Below are positions 23,609 to 36,600 of a DNA stretch of 64,000 nucleotides, piece after piece. Both the position numbers and the translations under genes were made by a program. Origin of the DNA: Viscum album (taxonomy: Eukaryota > Streptophyta > Magnoliopsida > Santalales > Viscaceae); contig OY728136.1 in NCBI GenBank assembly GCA_963277665.1, positions 1,981,020,576 to 1,981,084,575 of the forward strand, in the 5' to 3' direction. Each line of letters starts with the position of its first letter. The stretch's first letter is position 1. A model generated the notes under the pieces. The model did no database searches, had not been told where the DNA came from, and saw nothing but the letters and a program-made list of their open reading frames with translations.

Positions 23609-24330
23609 TTTTCCATCCTGGACATGAACCAGAGACCCCACCCATGAAGTAAATCATCACACCTCGGGTGGAGAATCGAGTAATTCCATTTCAGGAGAGA
23701 TTTCTTCTTCTTGAACGCAACATACAACTATATCCTTATACTACTTTATCCAAGTTCCGTACCCCTTCTCTTACTCGAGTTTTTATGAAAAAAATATGAT
23801 AATGGGAATAGAAGAAGGTGTAACATTGTGAGAGCCTACATGCCCAACCCAAGACACTCTAAGATTTTTTTTTCAAACCTTATCCCTTTGAGTTAAGAGA
23901 TAGAGAAATAGACACATCCCATTCACTAATTGGGGCCACAAGTAGTGACTGAGAAGAGGGTAGAAGACCATAAGAAGTAAGTTCTTTATACCATGCATTC
24001 TTCTTATTACTAGATCCAATCTCTAACTAATGAAAAAAATAATTTCATTTGATTTCTTTTGATTAGGTATTAAGACCCCCTATAAAATCATTAAAATGGA
24101 TTGAATGGTACGATCCATCTGTCACCCTAGAATGATTAAAGGGGTGATATCGTAGTTCTTGGTTGGTGAAGATGCATTTTTAGCTACACCATATGATTTT
24201 TCCATTGAGGTTTATCCTTAACTACTTTAGAGAAAGAATCCCATACAATGGCAAGGGATGTATGGATTCTCGATAAGAGAGTTGTCATGGTCCTCACGGA
24301 ATACCTGGATCCAACAAGTGAATAAAAAGT
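23609..24330 (-). pseudogene. trnI-GAU: trnI-GAU 3' exon and part of intron, copy 1
   Basis: The 3' exon (23609-23643) is clear. The intron follows to about 24330, where the alignment with copy 2 jumps from position 46320 to about 46783. A deletion of about 460 bases has removed the rest of the intron, the 5' exon and the spacer up to rrn16. Confidence 0.85.
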
Positions 24331-24406
24331 TGAACTCAGACATCTCCCACTTTTTGGGTGTGAAGCAGTGTCAAACCAAAATTTCCATCAAGAATTAGCT
24401 CTCACT

Positions 24407-25906
24407 AAAAATGAGGAGATTCAGCCACACCTTCCAGTATGGATACTTTTTTACGACTTCAATATAGTCTCTATCCCTGCCTTTAACATCCCCCTTCTTG
24501 TAGTTAAGGGAAAGGATTTTAGCATGGTAATCTCTCATAGTGTGACACGAGGTGTTTGCAAGGAATGGGATCGAATTCACCACCGTATGGCTGACCTTCG
24601 ATTACTAGAAATTCCAAATTCATGCAGGCGAGTTGCAGCCTATAATCCATATTGAAGATGGGTTTGGAGTTATCTCAACCTTATAGGATCACAAACCTTT
24701 TTCCTAGCCATTGTAGCACATGTGTCGCCTAGGGAATAAGGGGCATGATGACTTGATGTCATCCTCACCTTCAATTGGCTTATCATCAGTAGTCTTCTCA
24801 GGGTTCAAACATCAATAGTGGAAAGTAAACATGAGGGTTGTACTAGTTGTAGCACTTAACCCAACACCTTATGACATGCGATAATGATAGCCATGCACCA
24901 CCTATATCTGTTATCTCGAAGGAACCCCCTCTTTTCAAGAGGATTCACAACATGTCAAGGCTTTGTGTGGTGCTTCTCTTTGCATAAAATTAAATCTCAT
25001 GCTCCACCTCTTGAGTGCACCACCATCAATTAAATTTTTTTCATTCTTGTGAATGTACTCCCTGTGAGGGATACATAACATGTTACCTATAGCACTGTGC
25101 AGTTCGATACACGCAGCTCCAAATATACATATTTTATGTATAGGACTACTGGGGTATCTAATCCCATTCACTCCCCATGCATTCATCTCCCAGTGTCAGT
25201 GTCGGCCTAGAAGAGTTCTTTTGTTGTTGGTGTTCTTTTTGATCTCTACGTATCTCACCACTCCATAAGAAATTCTCTCTGCCCCTACCATAATTTATCT
25301 TGGTAGTTTCCACTACCTACCTATGGTGGATCCGTTGGATTTAATGGAGGACTTAAAAATCCACCTACAGATGCTTTATGCCCAATTATTTAGGATAACG
25401 CTTGCATCCTCTATATTTCTGTGGCTGCTGGAACAGAGTATGCTGATACTTTTTCCCCAGATACCATCATTGCTTCTTCTCTGGGAAAAGAATTTCATGA
25501 CCCATGGACATTCAACCATCTCCATGAGACATTCATCCACTAGTCTTTCACCTATTGTGGAAAATTCCCCATTCCTGCCTCCCATAGGAGTCCAGGTTCA
25601 GACTTAGTCCTAGTTTGTCTGATCATCCTTTCAGACCAGCTACTAATTTTCACCTTGGTAAGCCATTTCCTCACCAACAAGATAATCAGATGTGAGCCCC
25701 TCCTAAGGGGGATTTCTCATTTTGCTCCACGACCTTATTTTTTAGGGTATTAATAGTTGTTTCCCGCTGTTGTTCCCCTACCAAGGGATGGTTCTTATGT
25801 ATTACTCACCCATTTGCAACTGGAAATAACTCTTCACATCCGAAAAGCACGTGTTAAGCATGTCTCCAACATTAATCTTGTCCCAGGATCAAACTCTCAT
25901 TGAGAA
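24407..25906 (-). pseudogene. rrn16: rrn16 (plastid 16S rRNA), copy 1, decayed
   Basis: 1500 bases against 1491 for the normal gene. The 3' end with the anti-Shine-Dalgarno region is damaged here (AAAATGAGGAGATTCAG), while the 5' end still shows the complement of TTTGATCCTGG. It sits between trnI and trnV as in the IR. Confidence 0.94.
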
Positions 25907-26127
25907 TCATAGTTTCATGACTTATAGCTTCCTTTTTCATAGACAAAGCAACAGATTTAGAATTCTCTTTCATTTCATGTTATAACTTTCTCACTTAATA
26001 TTTTTCTATACTTTTCTCCCATAAATATATCCATCATCCACATACCCCCTCATTTAATACACGATTCTATTATCATTCACATTCGATCCGATGGGGACCC
26101 AATCAAAATCGAAAAGTAACATTGGTT

Positions 26128-26199
26128 TAGGTATAATCGCGCTCAAACTGATGACTTCCACCACGTTGAGGTGATACTCTACCACTGAGATATATACCT
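26128..26199 (-). pseudogene. trnV-GAC: trnV-GAC, copy 1, decayed
   Basis: 72 bases; anticodon region and T arm recognisable on the minus strand, with a few transitions. Located just upstream of rrn16 as expected. Confidence 0.92.
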
Positions 26200-27928
26200 T
26201 ACCTACCCCATTAATAAATCTAAATGACTCATCCAATTGATGAAATGGTGGATCATGTTTCACATTTCATTCAAACAGGCCTTATTTTCATTTTTGTAAA
26301 AGTGAGGGGATGAAATTAATTGGAAAATAATATAATATAGGATTCAATTTTCAACATTTAACTTCTTATCTCAATCAAATTGGATTTACTACGGATTCAA
26401 ACCATATCACATGGATAGTTTATCATATATTTTTGCTGATTGAAATCAAGCTTCTTCATGAAGAATATTTGGGTTGTCATTATATAGATCATAGAATCAC
26501 CCGACTTGTTATTCTTCTCAAATACATATAGGAAGATGAACCATGTCATACAGATCATCATCCCTTCTTGTGCCAAATATATCTAACCATTTTTAAAGAA
26601 ACAAGGGATCCTCAAATCCCAATTTCCGTTCAAGAGTTCGGATTATGTCTTAATTCCCCTTCTTTGAGACCCTAAAAAATAGAAAATTATTTTCTATATT
26701 AGGAACACATAAAATATGAGTGACTTCAAAAAGGATAAACCCCCCCCCCCTCACTACTTGTTTTCTGAATTTTAAAGTAATTGAAATACATATCCTATCA
26801 AGACAAATTTGGAGTTAGCTATCATCTTCCCTAACAATAAATGATGGATCTCCATAGACATATAAAAATGTATGATTCATTATTCGGATTGACATGAGTG
26901 TCCAACAACATTTTTTTGATCCACATGAGAGTCCAACTACATAGTTTGTTTATGAAAGAGGTAAAAATATTTTCTTTTATCACCGTAACTTGGAACCCCT
27001 ATTATCCTCAGTCTAGTAAACAGAGGCAAAAAATGTAGGACCCCAACATCATCATGGAAGAAAGGACTCACTGAGCAAGAATCACTCACTAATACTAATA
27101 TAACATACTATTACTATAACATATAAAAAAATATTTTTTGTTTAATTATCCACTATTGCTCCCATGAGCTTTATTAAATTATTGGATTATATAGAGTTTG
27201 ATTCAACAAAAATAGGTCCTCAAAAGTATATGAAAGACCCACCAACACACAAAATCCAGGATCTTTCTAAAAATGGATTTCTATTTAAAGAATGATGCAT
27301 AATCGCATGGATAAGCTCACACTAACTTGTCCACGGGAACCTAATTAGATTTTTCCATGGGAGGTAATCTAGGAAGGAATTGAAATGTAAACATATGAAT
27401 TTGTACAGAATAAGGTTCTATATTTATTTTTGAAATGATGAACCTATGGGTTAGGGACAGAGATGATGAAGAGAACAAAACTAAGGATTTCACATAGAAG
27501 ATATTGAATTATGATTGAAAAATAAATCTTATTGATTTCTACCCTTATATTATTGAAAATAAAATGGGTCAAGGAAATCATTATGGGACTTCTGAAATGA
27601 TATAAGGGAATTATAGAAAGATAGGGAAATAAAATAGTAGTATAAGAACCAATATTCCAAATGAAAAAATTAAAACATTCAAATGATGATTCTAGAAAAA
27701 TTTTGGAAAGTGATCGAGAAACATATCTTATTATTATTATTTATAAGATGGTTATTGGATTCACATAGGTTTGGTAAGAATAATAATCTTATTCTTTGAG
27801 ATTCAAAATGGAAAGTGTTCCATTGTAATATGAAATCGTGACTGAAAGGTTCATTTACTTACTCAAGATGGAGTAAGGGAGATTATCGAATGCAGGAAAG
27901 GATCCTATGAATTCCAAAGAATTAAATG
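26200..27928. other. trnV-rps12 spacer, copy 1
   Basis: About 1.7 kb, the normal size of this plastid spacer. Its first 880 bases align with 48652-49530. An 11-base C run (26740-26750) is shared with copy 2 (49192-49203), so that run was already in the plastid donor. No gene is seen. Confidence 0.7.
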
Positions 27929-27976
27929 ATGAGCCGTATGAGGTGAAGATATCATGTACGGTTCTGTAGAGTGGTA
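27929..27976 (+). other. Domain V-VI remnant of the trans-spliced rps12 intron
   Basis: GAGCCGTATGAGGTGAAGAT and the following GTACGGTTCTGTAGAG match domain V of the plastid rps12 group II trans-intron 3' half. It lies directly before exon 2. Exon 1 is not in this block, as expected, because it lies elsewhere in the large single copy. Confidence 0.85.
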
Positions 27977-27978
27977 GT

Positions 27979-28237
27979 ATGTGTAACCTATCTGTCAACA
28001 TTTCCACTATCACCCCCAAAAAACAAAACACTACCTTACGTAATGTTACTAGAGTACGATTAACCTATGGATTTAAAATCACTACTTATATACCTGGAAT
28101 TGGTTATAATTTACAAGAAAATTATATAGTCATTGTAATATGGGGAAGAGTTAAGGATTTACCGGGTGTGAGATATCACATTGTTCAAGGAACCCAAGAT
28201 GCTGTCAGAGTTAGGGATCATCAATAAGGGAATTCTA
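27979..28237 (+). pseudogene. rps12: rps12 exon 2 (plastid S12), decayed
   Basis: S12 sits at the decoding centre of the small ribosomal subunit. From about 28005 the frame is open for some 74 codons and reads [19 protein letters not shown], YIPGIGx[21 protein letters not shown], all S12 hallmarks. The conserved PNSALRK is changed to QNTTLRN. It ends where a GTGCA group II intron start appears (28238). It is one of the better preserved coding segments in the window but lacks exon 1 and a recognisable exon 3. Confidence 0.93.
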
Positions 28238-28815
28238 GTGCATTTTATATTCTTATCCAATACTTGTATCATTTGAGGATTCCATGTGAACCAAAATGTG
28301 AAGTGTATGGGTAACCAAATCATGAAGGTTTTGTAAGGGGATAATAAGGCTTCCATGATGAGTCAAAAGATATTCTTTCTAAATAGATTTTATTCAAAAC
28401 GCTTATGTGTCCAAGGTCCATCCAATAAAAAAAATTATATTTTTTCCATGACTTTTTCATCAAGAAACCATTTGAAAAAACCTAGACTTTTTAGAATAGG
28501 TCCGAGTAAAATAGAAATGATTAGATGCACTTATGATGATTATTATTAAATGATTTCAGATACCCAAGGACTCAACAGATTTTATGGATATGTAAAATAT
28601 TGTATTTAAAATCCAATTAGAAAAAAAGGGGGGAAATAGATACTCCAAATAGAAAGCGAGTAAACATAATTCCATACTCGATCTCATATAGAATTTTCAT
28701 ATTCTGTGGAAAGATATATTTGAATAAATTTGTATGTACCGCTTGGAGGGAGATCATTCATATATTTTGAGATCCACCCTACAATATTGAGTAAAAAATC
28801 TAAAATAATTTTTTA
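28238..28815 (+). other. rps12 intron 2 (group II), decayed
   Basis: Aligns by eye along its length with the plastid cis-spliced rps12 intron, including the GGAGGGAGATC and ATCCACCCTACAATAT region near 28745-28790. The open frame at 28355-28549 falls inside and is not a gene. A 13-base C run (28850-28862) follows where exon 3 should be. Confidence 0.8.
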
Positions 28816-28873
28816 CCCTTCCTTATATATAAATAAAGAGATTCTTGAACCCCCCCCCCCCCACCCTCAAGTC

Positions 28874-29333
28874 ATGTTCAGGTAATGTAGAAGAAAAATG
28901 GAAAAATCCGATCCAAATTATGGTATTTGATTAGTTAACATATTTCTGAACTGTATTATGACACACACAAAAAAAAATTGCCTTATCAAATTATCAATCT
29001 ACCAATGAAAAATATTTAACAAAAGACAGAAATAAATCCATTATCTATTTTATGTCAGGAAATATGTGGAGTCAGCCCCAATATTTCAATAAAAACAAAA
29101 TGTTTAGGTGGGTAGACCAATCAAGTTCCCATTGAAATATGATCCACACATGGAAATGCACTTCCCATTCGTTGGTTATTAGAGGCATCCCAAAAAAGTC
29201 CAGGGATAAATACAACATTAAAATTAATTTATGAATTAATGGATGCTCTCAAAGGGAGTGGCAATGCCAAACACCAAAAAAAGATATTTATCGAAGGGTA
29301 GAGGCAAATTGATCTTTGGCACATTTTCGTTAA
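28874..29333 (+). pseudogene. rps7: rps7 (plastid S7), decayed
   Basis: 460 bases against 468 normally. Segments matching S7 include EEKxxKSDP (28890), the ETNPLSVL region, SSSSHQVPIE-type text near 29120, and ALAIRWLL-like codons near 29160. The end FAHFR is seen as CAHFR-TAA at 29320-29333. Several stops and indels break the frame. It lies directly after rps12 as in the plastid operon. Confidence 0.92.
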
Positions 29334-29617
29334 TCCTATATCTGTTATACATCTCGATCGGAAAATTATACATAGTTGAATCAAGAATTGTAATTATTAA
29401 TCCCAATAAATTAAAATGAAATGAAAGAAACATCAAAAAAATAATTTGATCAATGATGAAAATGATGGGACATGATTAAGATTAATAAGTAGAGTAATCT
29501 CATTTCAATACCATGGAATGAGGTTTTCTCCCATCATACGGGGATTCTATAAATATTCAATTCCAATATAAATCAAAATAATTGGGATTTTCTATATATT
29601 TGATGATGTTACTATTT
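29334..29617. other. rps7-ndhB spacer
   Basis: Plastid spacer with the conserved CCCAATAAATTAAAATGAAA run near 29401-29420. No gene. Confidence 0.6.
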
Positions 29618-29865
29618 AACTATCAACATGTACATAATGAAAACATTATTCTCAATTATACGATCATTTTTTGGTGAAGGCACTTTATCCGTCTCTTCGA
29701 TGGATTTATTTTCTCAGAATATATCCTCATTTTTGGCCTCATTGTTCTTGATTCATCCTCTGATAAAATGATAAAAAGAATATCACCAGGGTCCCTAGTT
29801 CAATTTCATCTCTTCCAAACAAGTTTAGTTAAGATTGAGCATAAAAGGACATTCAGTCTTATACA
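29618..29865 (+). pseudogene. ndhB: ndhB 5' stub
   Basis: About 250 bases align with the first part of ndhB exon 1, a proton-pumping subunit of the plastid NDH complex: HVxNENxILN near 29625-29650, then LILIFGL- and ISSKQV-like segments to about 29860. After that I see no ndhB sequence. The next gene, trnL-CAA, comes only 360 bases on, whereas complete ndhB is over 2 kb. The gene is truncated, and this is the only ndh remnant in the window. Confidence 0.8.
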
Positions 29866-30228
29866 TACATGAGGAAGGGAATCAAAATAAAAATAATTAA
29901 CAAGTAATGACTAGATTAAACCATGCAATGAAATCCCCTCACATAAATGATCTACTTATGAACCAAAAATTACAATGAATGGAATGAGATAGTCGCAGCA
30001 CCAGAGGCCTACTTTTGACATCTCTCATTCACTACCCTATTCACCACTCTCCCTTGGGCATCATTTATATTGAAAAAATCATTTTGGGTATATATTTTTT
30101 TCAAATAGAATAAATTCGATGTCTTACTCAGGTATATGAATGACATGACCAATCAATCGGAATACTCCAACACATTAGTACCTCTTTATATATTCAACTA
30201 TATATCCAATACAATTCACTTTCATGAT
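29866..30228. other. Region between ndhB stub and trnL-CAA
   Basis: No gene recognised. The sequence does not resemble the remainder of ndhB exon 1, its intron or exon 2. Confidence 0.45.
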
Positions 30229-30309
30229 TCTTTTGTGGTGAAATGGTAGACACATGAGACTCAAAATATCATGCTATAGAGAATGGAGGTTAGAGTCCAC
30301 TTCAAGGAA
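30229..30309 (+). pseudogene. trnL-CAA: trnL-CAA, decayed
   Basis: 81 bases that follow plastid tRNA-Leu(CAA), with the anticodon segment ACTCAAAAT intact. GTTCGAGTCC has become GTTAGAGTCC in the T loop. It lies between the ndhB stub and ycf2 as in plastomes. Confidence 0.93.
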
Positions 30310-30695
30310 AATTTATAGAGAATGATCATTTAATAAGAATGAAGTGGTGGATATATTCTCTTATTTTATGTTATTATTCAGTGAAACCATTGATTAGTTC
30401 TTAGAGTAGATAGAAACCATTTGAGACATGCATTTTTTTTATTTTCACATATTACATCTTTCATAGAAATTTTTGGATATAGTGATCAATAAGAATAAAA
30501 AAGGTTCTAGTAGTTATCTATTCAAGAATTATTGTTTAGGCAGTGAATCTAGACATAGTGTCTTGATCGAATTTTTATTATTCCATGTTTCATCAAGTGT
30601 AGAATATTTTTCCATGGAACAAAGGTCCAAAATATGGAATAAACATGTTTCATCATGACTCTAACACCCACACTATCTTCCAATGAATCCCTATT
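30310..30695. other. trnL-CAA to ycf2 spacer
   Basis: Plastid spacer with no gene. The 61-codon frame at 30473-30658 has no recognisable product. Confidence 0.6.
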
Positions 30696-33600
30696 TCATA
30701 GCCACATTTATTTTCGAATAAGGAATTGGAATATTTCTATTGTAAAATTATGAATCCAATTTTTACTTCATCAGGTAAAATACATATTTTTCTCAACAAT
30801 GTCCTTATCATTTGATCCAACATTGTTCTTTTAGATAGGTATAGATTTGAAAAATATGTAAAAATCATGAATGGGTTTGTATTGAAACAAAAATATCCAT
30901 TTGATAATGAATGATTGGTTCTAAGGAATCCCTATAGATTGATCATCAATTTAATGATATTTTCATTCCTATTCTTGATAAACCAGGGTTTATATGTAGA
31001 TGTTGGAGGATATATTTGGGATGTAAGAAGAACCGTTGATACCTCTTCATCTTTAGAGAATTCTTGATCTGAAAACACAAAGACAAAGGGGGTATCTTCG
31101 AATAGAAATAATAGTTGATTTGTGGGGTTCTAAAAGGGGATTATTTGAAAAACCCCTTGTGCTTTAGAAGCTCTATCTCATGTTTGGTACTACATGGTTC
31201 CAATCGGAATGAACTCCAGATAATTCTCTAGAATCTCATCCTATTCTTCATAAATGATCAACTTTCCCCGAAATTTGGTCCCTCATAGTGAAATCCCAAT
31301 GAATTGGGTTTGATACAATCTAATAAAAATCCCCAAGTGTTCCATATTATAGGAGCCCAGAAAATTTGATTGCATGAATCCTCCTCTATTAAGTGTTTTT
31401 GGATGAGGGCTCATTCCCCTTCTTCAAAATGTAATTCATATTTTTTATAGAGAAGTATCTAATCAATAATATAAGAAGATCAATTTTTCTTAATGAAGGT
31501 GTTCCTCAGTTAGGGCTGAAGCAATTTCACTCTTTGATCATTATCAAACGGAATATAATCTTTTTCTATTAGTGTGGTTCTATAAAAGTGCCTTCTATTT
31601 CTAATAATAGTCTATGAACTAAATCAGAATCATTCTCAATGATTCCATGAGAAGTTTTTTCATTTATTTTGTCTGGTCCATGTAAAGACCAAAGATGTTC
31701 AGTGACCCATCGGTAAAAAAACTCAAAATATTAAGAAGTATCGTAAATTTGTTCATGCTCGTTACAATATTGAAGTAAATTTTTTAAAAACAAGAACCCC
31801 TTTGTTACATGATTTCTTTATATACATATAGACAGAAGATATTTGAATAGGGAAATGACATAGAAGTACATTTTGTGAAACAACCATTCTAATCTGATAG
31901 AAAAGGATTCTATGATCCTGAACTGATCTGGCCTATGATCACAAAGACCAAGTTTGTCTATGAAGAGAGGATCTCATTATATTACAATCTATAATTTATT
32001 TATTCTGTGTAATATGAATTGATACGGCCTCATTGGTAAGTTCTACAAGATCCAGTGAATTGGAACCCATGGCGATGTACCTAAATCCATTTGTATTGAA
32101 CATTTGATTTTCAAAGTAAAACCCCCTAGTATATGTTAAAGTGAAGAAGTTAATTCATTATTGTGGAATAAGAAGCCATAATATCTTAATGAATGTATTT
32201 AAATGATTAAGATCTATTAGAGAGGGATCCACTTTTTCTGCTTTATGAGTCAAATTAATAACAAAATTTTTTCTAGTAAAACATTTTTCCATATCCCTAG
32301 AGAGAAAGTTCAATAATAGACTGAGGGATACGAAATTTGACTCATTCACATCTAGATCATGAATGTTTTGCATCCAAATTATGAAAGGAGACATTTATTT
32401 TTCTAATTCTAATTCAAGGTTTCTATATAATTGGTATATTTTCAACATCAAATCAATAGTTAGAAAATTCATCATAGTAAGCAGATCCAGCTCCGTCTCA
32501 AGATCCATATCTTCTTCAATTTCCATATTATCATTACTCTCTATATCATCATCACTCTCATCCAAACGAAAACCATTTTTATCTAGGAACCTGTTCATAA
32601 ATACCATAAGAAAAGGAACATATGAGTTTGTATATAGGTATTTGATCCAATAGGATCATCTATTTCCTATAGAATATATTACTAATATACCACGCAAGGG
32701 GGATGATAGGGGTACTAATATGAGAAAAAAGGATTTTCCATGATATGGTAAATGAAAACAATTAGCCCCACATGAGGTTTGTGAATAAGTGATTGTCTAA
32801 TAATGAGTAAGGAATATTTTTCTTTATCTAAATAGGATGTATGAAACACATAATTCATGAGATACTTATTATGAATGAAAACTAAGTATCATAAATAAAT
32901 TTCTCCTAGTGGTTCAATGATTTGATAAATAGAGTCATTATATGATAAATTATTGTGATGAGTCAGAATCTATAGAATTTGATCAGTCCTTTTTCATATT
33001 TTTATGGTGGAGAATTGAACCAATAATTTTTTTTCTTCATCATTCGTTGAATCACTGTTCGCGATCCAGGGTTCTATTTTAGCATCAATCTAATCACCAT
33101 TCAAATTTTTTTTCTTATCAATGAATAGATATCATTAATTTTATGACTTAGATATCTTGTATTTCCTAAAAAAGTTATTCGATAAATGGGATTTTGTATG
33201 ATGATAATTATTATGAGATCGAGGATATTAATGATATGGATATTACATTATTTCTTAGAGCATTTGACCCCATAAGAAGGTCCACCCAGAAACATGTTTC
33301 TGACAAAAGTATTTCGTATTCATTCTTCTAAAGAAATTCCTAATTGCTCTAGAAAAACTAGAATGATTTTTTTGAACCTTATTGAATTCAGTTCATATGT
33401 AGAATACCTATCCATATATTTTTTCAACTCCATCATCAATGACGGAATCATTAAATATTATACATTTTCAAACTCTGTCTGAAACTTAGAGGCTCAGAAA
33501 ACAAAGAGAATATGTGTATGAACGAGATAGCTAGAAACAAAAAGAAAGATAATGTTGGAATAGATGAATTTTATTAAATTTTTTTATCTCAGATGTTTCA

Positions 33601-36600
33601 GTATCGATGACTTATTATTTCGATGAATCATTTTTTGGGATAGAATATTATGTAAACACTTATTTGAAATCTAACTTATAAGATTTTGTTGTGGAAGATA
33701 CGATTTTTTTCTAATGAATATTTTTCTATGATATATCTAATTCATGAATCATTTCATGAAAAATGGATACAAATTGTTGACGGCTACACCATATCGTAAA
33801 TAGGTCCTAAAAAGGTTTTAAAATATCAAATATAAATATTTATACCCTCTCGAAGTAAGGAACCATTGAATATATGTTTGTAATAGATTCCATTTTGAGA
33901 GAGTTGAAAAAGCAACTTCCCGTGGAAAGGTTCTATAACTATTCCCTTTCTCAATGCATTTATTTAAACAAAGACTCTAAATTTACGCTTTTTGGATGGT
34001 ACATATTTCTCAGAATATTGAGTAGGAATCAAACTCATGTTTGAATTGAAAGAGAGATACAGATGAAAGTGAATCCCTTCTGAATAATCATCAGATAGAG
34101 TCATATTTCAAAGGGGATAATAAGATGTAAATTCAAAATGGACGACTCTTGGTCAATCTTCTAAAGGTGTTTAAGAAATTTCTCAAATCGAGTCAATAGC
34201 TCTATGATCGAATGAACCGATATGAGGAAACTGGAAATATTTGTATAATCTATTTGTTTTTTCACTACTTTTTGGAAAATCATTAGGTGTGTAAATGTAT
34301 GATACCTGTAACCCAATTGGTGAAAGTGTCTCTCTCTCCAAAAAATATTTTTTTTACTAACACACAAATAAAATGTATTATTGTGAATGAATAGGATAAA
34401 AATCAATTTTCCATACGACAAATCATCATTTTCGATACATGCCCTTATTTTTACATGAAAAGGGAATATTTTATTACAATAATATAAGTATAATTTATGT
34501 TGATTCATCAAGAATTGGATTCGATTTTCTCTAAAAAAATAATATATCAATGAACTTCAGTAAAATGGTTTCAGAGGATTTGGCCAATTTTCTTTATCGA
34601 GGTATATCATTGAGAAGAAATAGGAATTCATGTTTTCAAAGGATTTAGTATGATTCTTTTGAGTATAGGATAGTAAAGATCCATTCCTCAACATTGGTAT
34701 GTTATTGAACAAAAAAGTTGATCTTCTTCCTCTATAGATCAATAATTTAGATTTTTGGGAAGAATCATGATCATCCAGGAAGGGTTTCAATTGTTTCAAA
34801 TGAATGATTTGAAGACCTATTGATTCAAAAAATGGATTATATAGTTCATTCATACCTTTCTCATATATGTGTATCTCGGACCTATGAATGGTAAAATTCC
34901 CAAAAAACATAAAGAAAAAAGAACTGAGTTAGACAAGAGAATCAACTTGGAAAAAAAATTGACTTGGAAAAATATTTTTTGCCGATAACCCCACCGCTAT
35001 CTGTAGAATATCGTATACTTAAGGGATTCAACACTGCTATACAATATCTCTTCTTCTCGGAAAATAAATGTTCATATAATTTATTTCTCCCATTGGATCA
35101 TTTGTATCTATATACATTAGGATCTTGGTTCATGGATCTCTCGATTCGATAAATAAAGAAAAGGTGATCGAACCATTTATTTTGACTCTTTTTCAAATTT
35201 TATAAATATTGATTTATCATATATTTCATTATAGATATATGATTTAGAGTCTAATTTTATGTTGGATCCCATTGAATTCTATATTCAATGCAGCGATCAG
35301 ATATTAAAAAAAATCGATTCCTTAAATTTCTTATATACCCTTCAGTGCTATTATAGATTTGAATCATCAAATTTAAGACAATATATATGGATTAACTATA
35401 TACATTATATTGTTTCTAGAAAATGACACTCTTTTTGGTTTTGGATCTTCTAAATTCCCACGGTAGATCCTTACCCATTTTTTCAGATCCTTAGATAAAG
35501 ATATTCATTCTATTAATAAAATAATATAGGAATTATTACCCAAAAAGATTTACATATTGATTCATCCCTATATAATACCTCATTAATGAATTTTTTATCT
35601 AATCTGTAGGATTAAATCAAAATGGAAAATCCATTATGATATAATGTATCTGACTTGGTTATTGATATATTTAATAGATCTTTCATTTGAAATATCCCTT
35701 CCGATTCAAAATCATGGTGGTACATTTATCCCCACTTTTATGGTAATGAAATAGATGAAATAAATCCCAAAATTGGATTGTTTTTCATGAATGAAATCTC
35801 ATCACTTTCTATATCTGGTTTATCCTTCATAACAATATCAAATCCCTGATCTTATGAAATAGGATGCATTGAGAAAATATTTTGGTTATACGTAGTGTTA
35901 TTGATACTCAATTATTTATATTCCAGTCACCTGGAAGAGAGAAAAGAAACATAAAGTTGTCTATTCAACAGTTCTCTAATGGACCACTCAGTGGAATTTG
36001 AACCTAGATAATGTTCTGACCATCTATCAAAGAAAAAAGAATGGATGGATCCTGTAGGATTCCCAATACATTCTTAAATTTCTTCTGGAAGTAGATAAAA
36101 ATTCATCTGTTAATTCTCACCTTCCGTGGTGAATAGCCAAGGCATGGAGTAAATTCTAGAAAGGAATTTTAGGTATTCATCTGATTCTATCTCTGTTTAT
36201 TCCATTTTCACAAAGGAATGATCCCAGAGAATCAATCTTTTTTTTAGTTGTTGAATCTCTCTTTGATTTATCAATGATTGATATTTTGACGAATCCTTAG
36301 GTTTAATTATTGAATCTAAAAAAGGATCTCGAGATTCAGAAGACCATTTCCATCAGCTAGATATTTTGAAATCACATGGAATACTAGACAATACATTTCA
36401 TAAGTTTCTAAAAATAGAATCCTTATTTACCAACCCATTGTCTAACCATCGATTCTCTCTTGATACATTCCTCAACAAATCTGATTCGTGCTGATGGTTC
36501 CCCCAAATCATAAAGAGATCCTGACAGAATTTCAAAATAAAAAATTGAACACAATTTTTCAAATAAATCACCCAATTTTATCCTAAAAATAAATGCGATA

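Larger units (their letters stand above)
18025..27080 (+). repeat. IR-derived block, copy 1 (direct repeat of 41183-49530)
   Basis: Contains trnN to beyond trnV in the order of the plastid IR. It aligns with copy 2 over most of its length in the same orientation. Copy 1 has lost the trnI-GAU 5' exon region; copy 2 has lost the 5' third of rrn23 and the trnA 3' exon. Confidence 0.85.

Noticed and set aside
18523..26263. Many open frames of 60-96 codons on both strands between 18.5 and 26.3 kb
   Set aside because: They lie within decayed rRNA and tRNA genes, introns and spacers, overlap each other and are not kept in the second copy.
32395..32607. Acidic 70-codon open frame as a novel small gene
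   Set aside because: Its text ([20 protein letters not shown]) is the Asp/Glu-rich part of ycf2, in the right place and strand.
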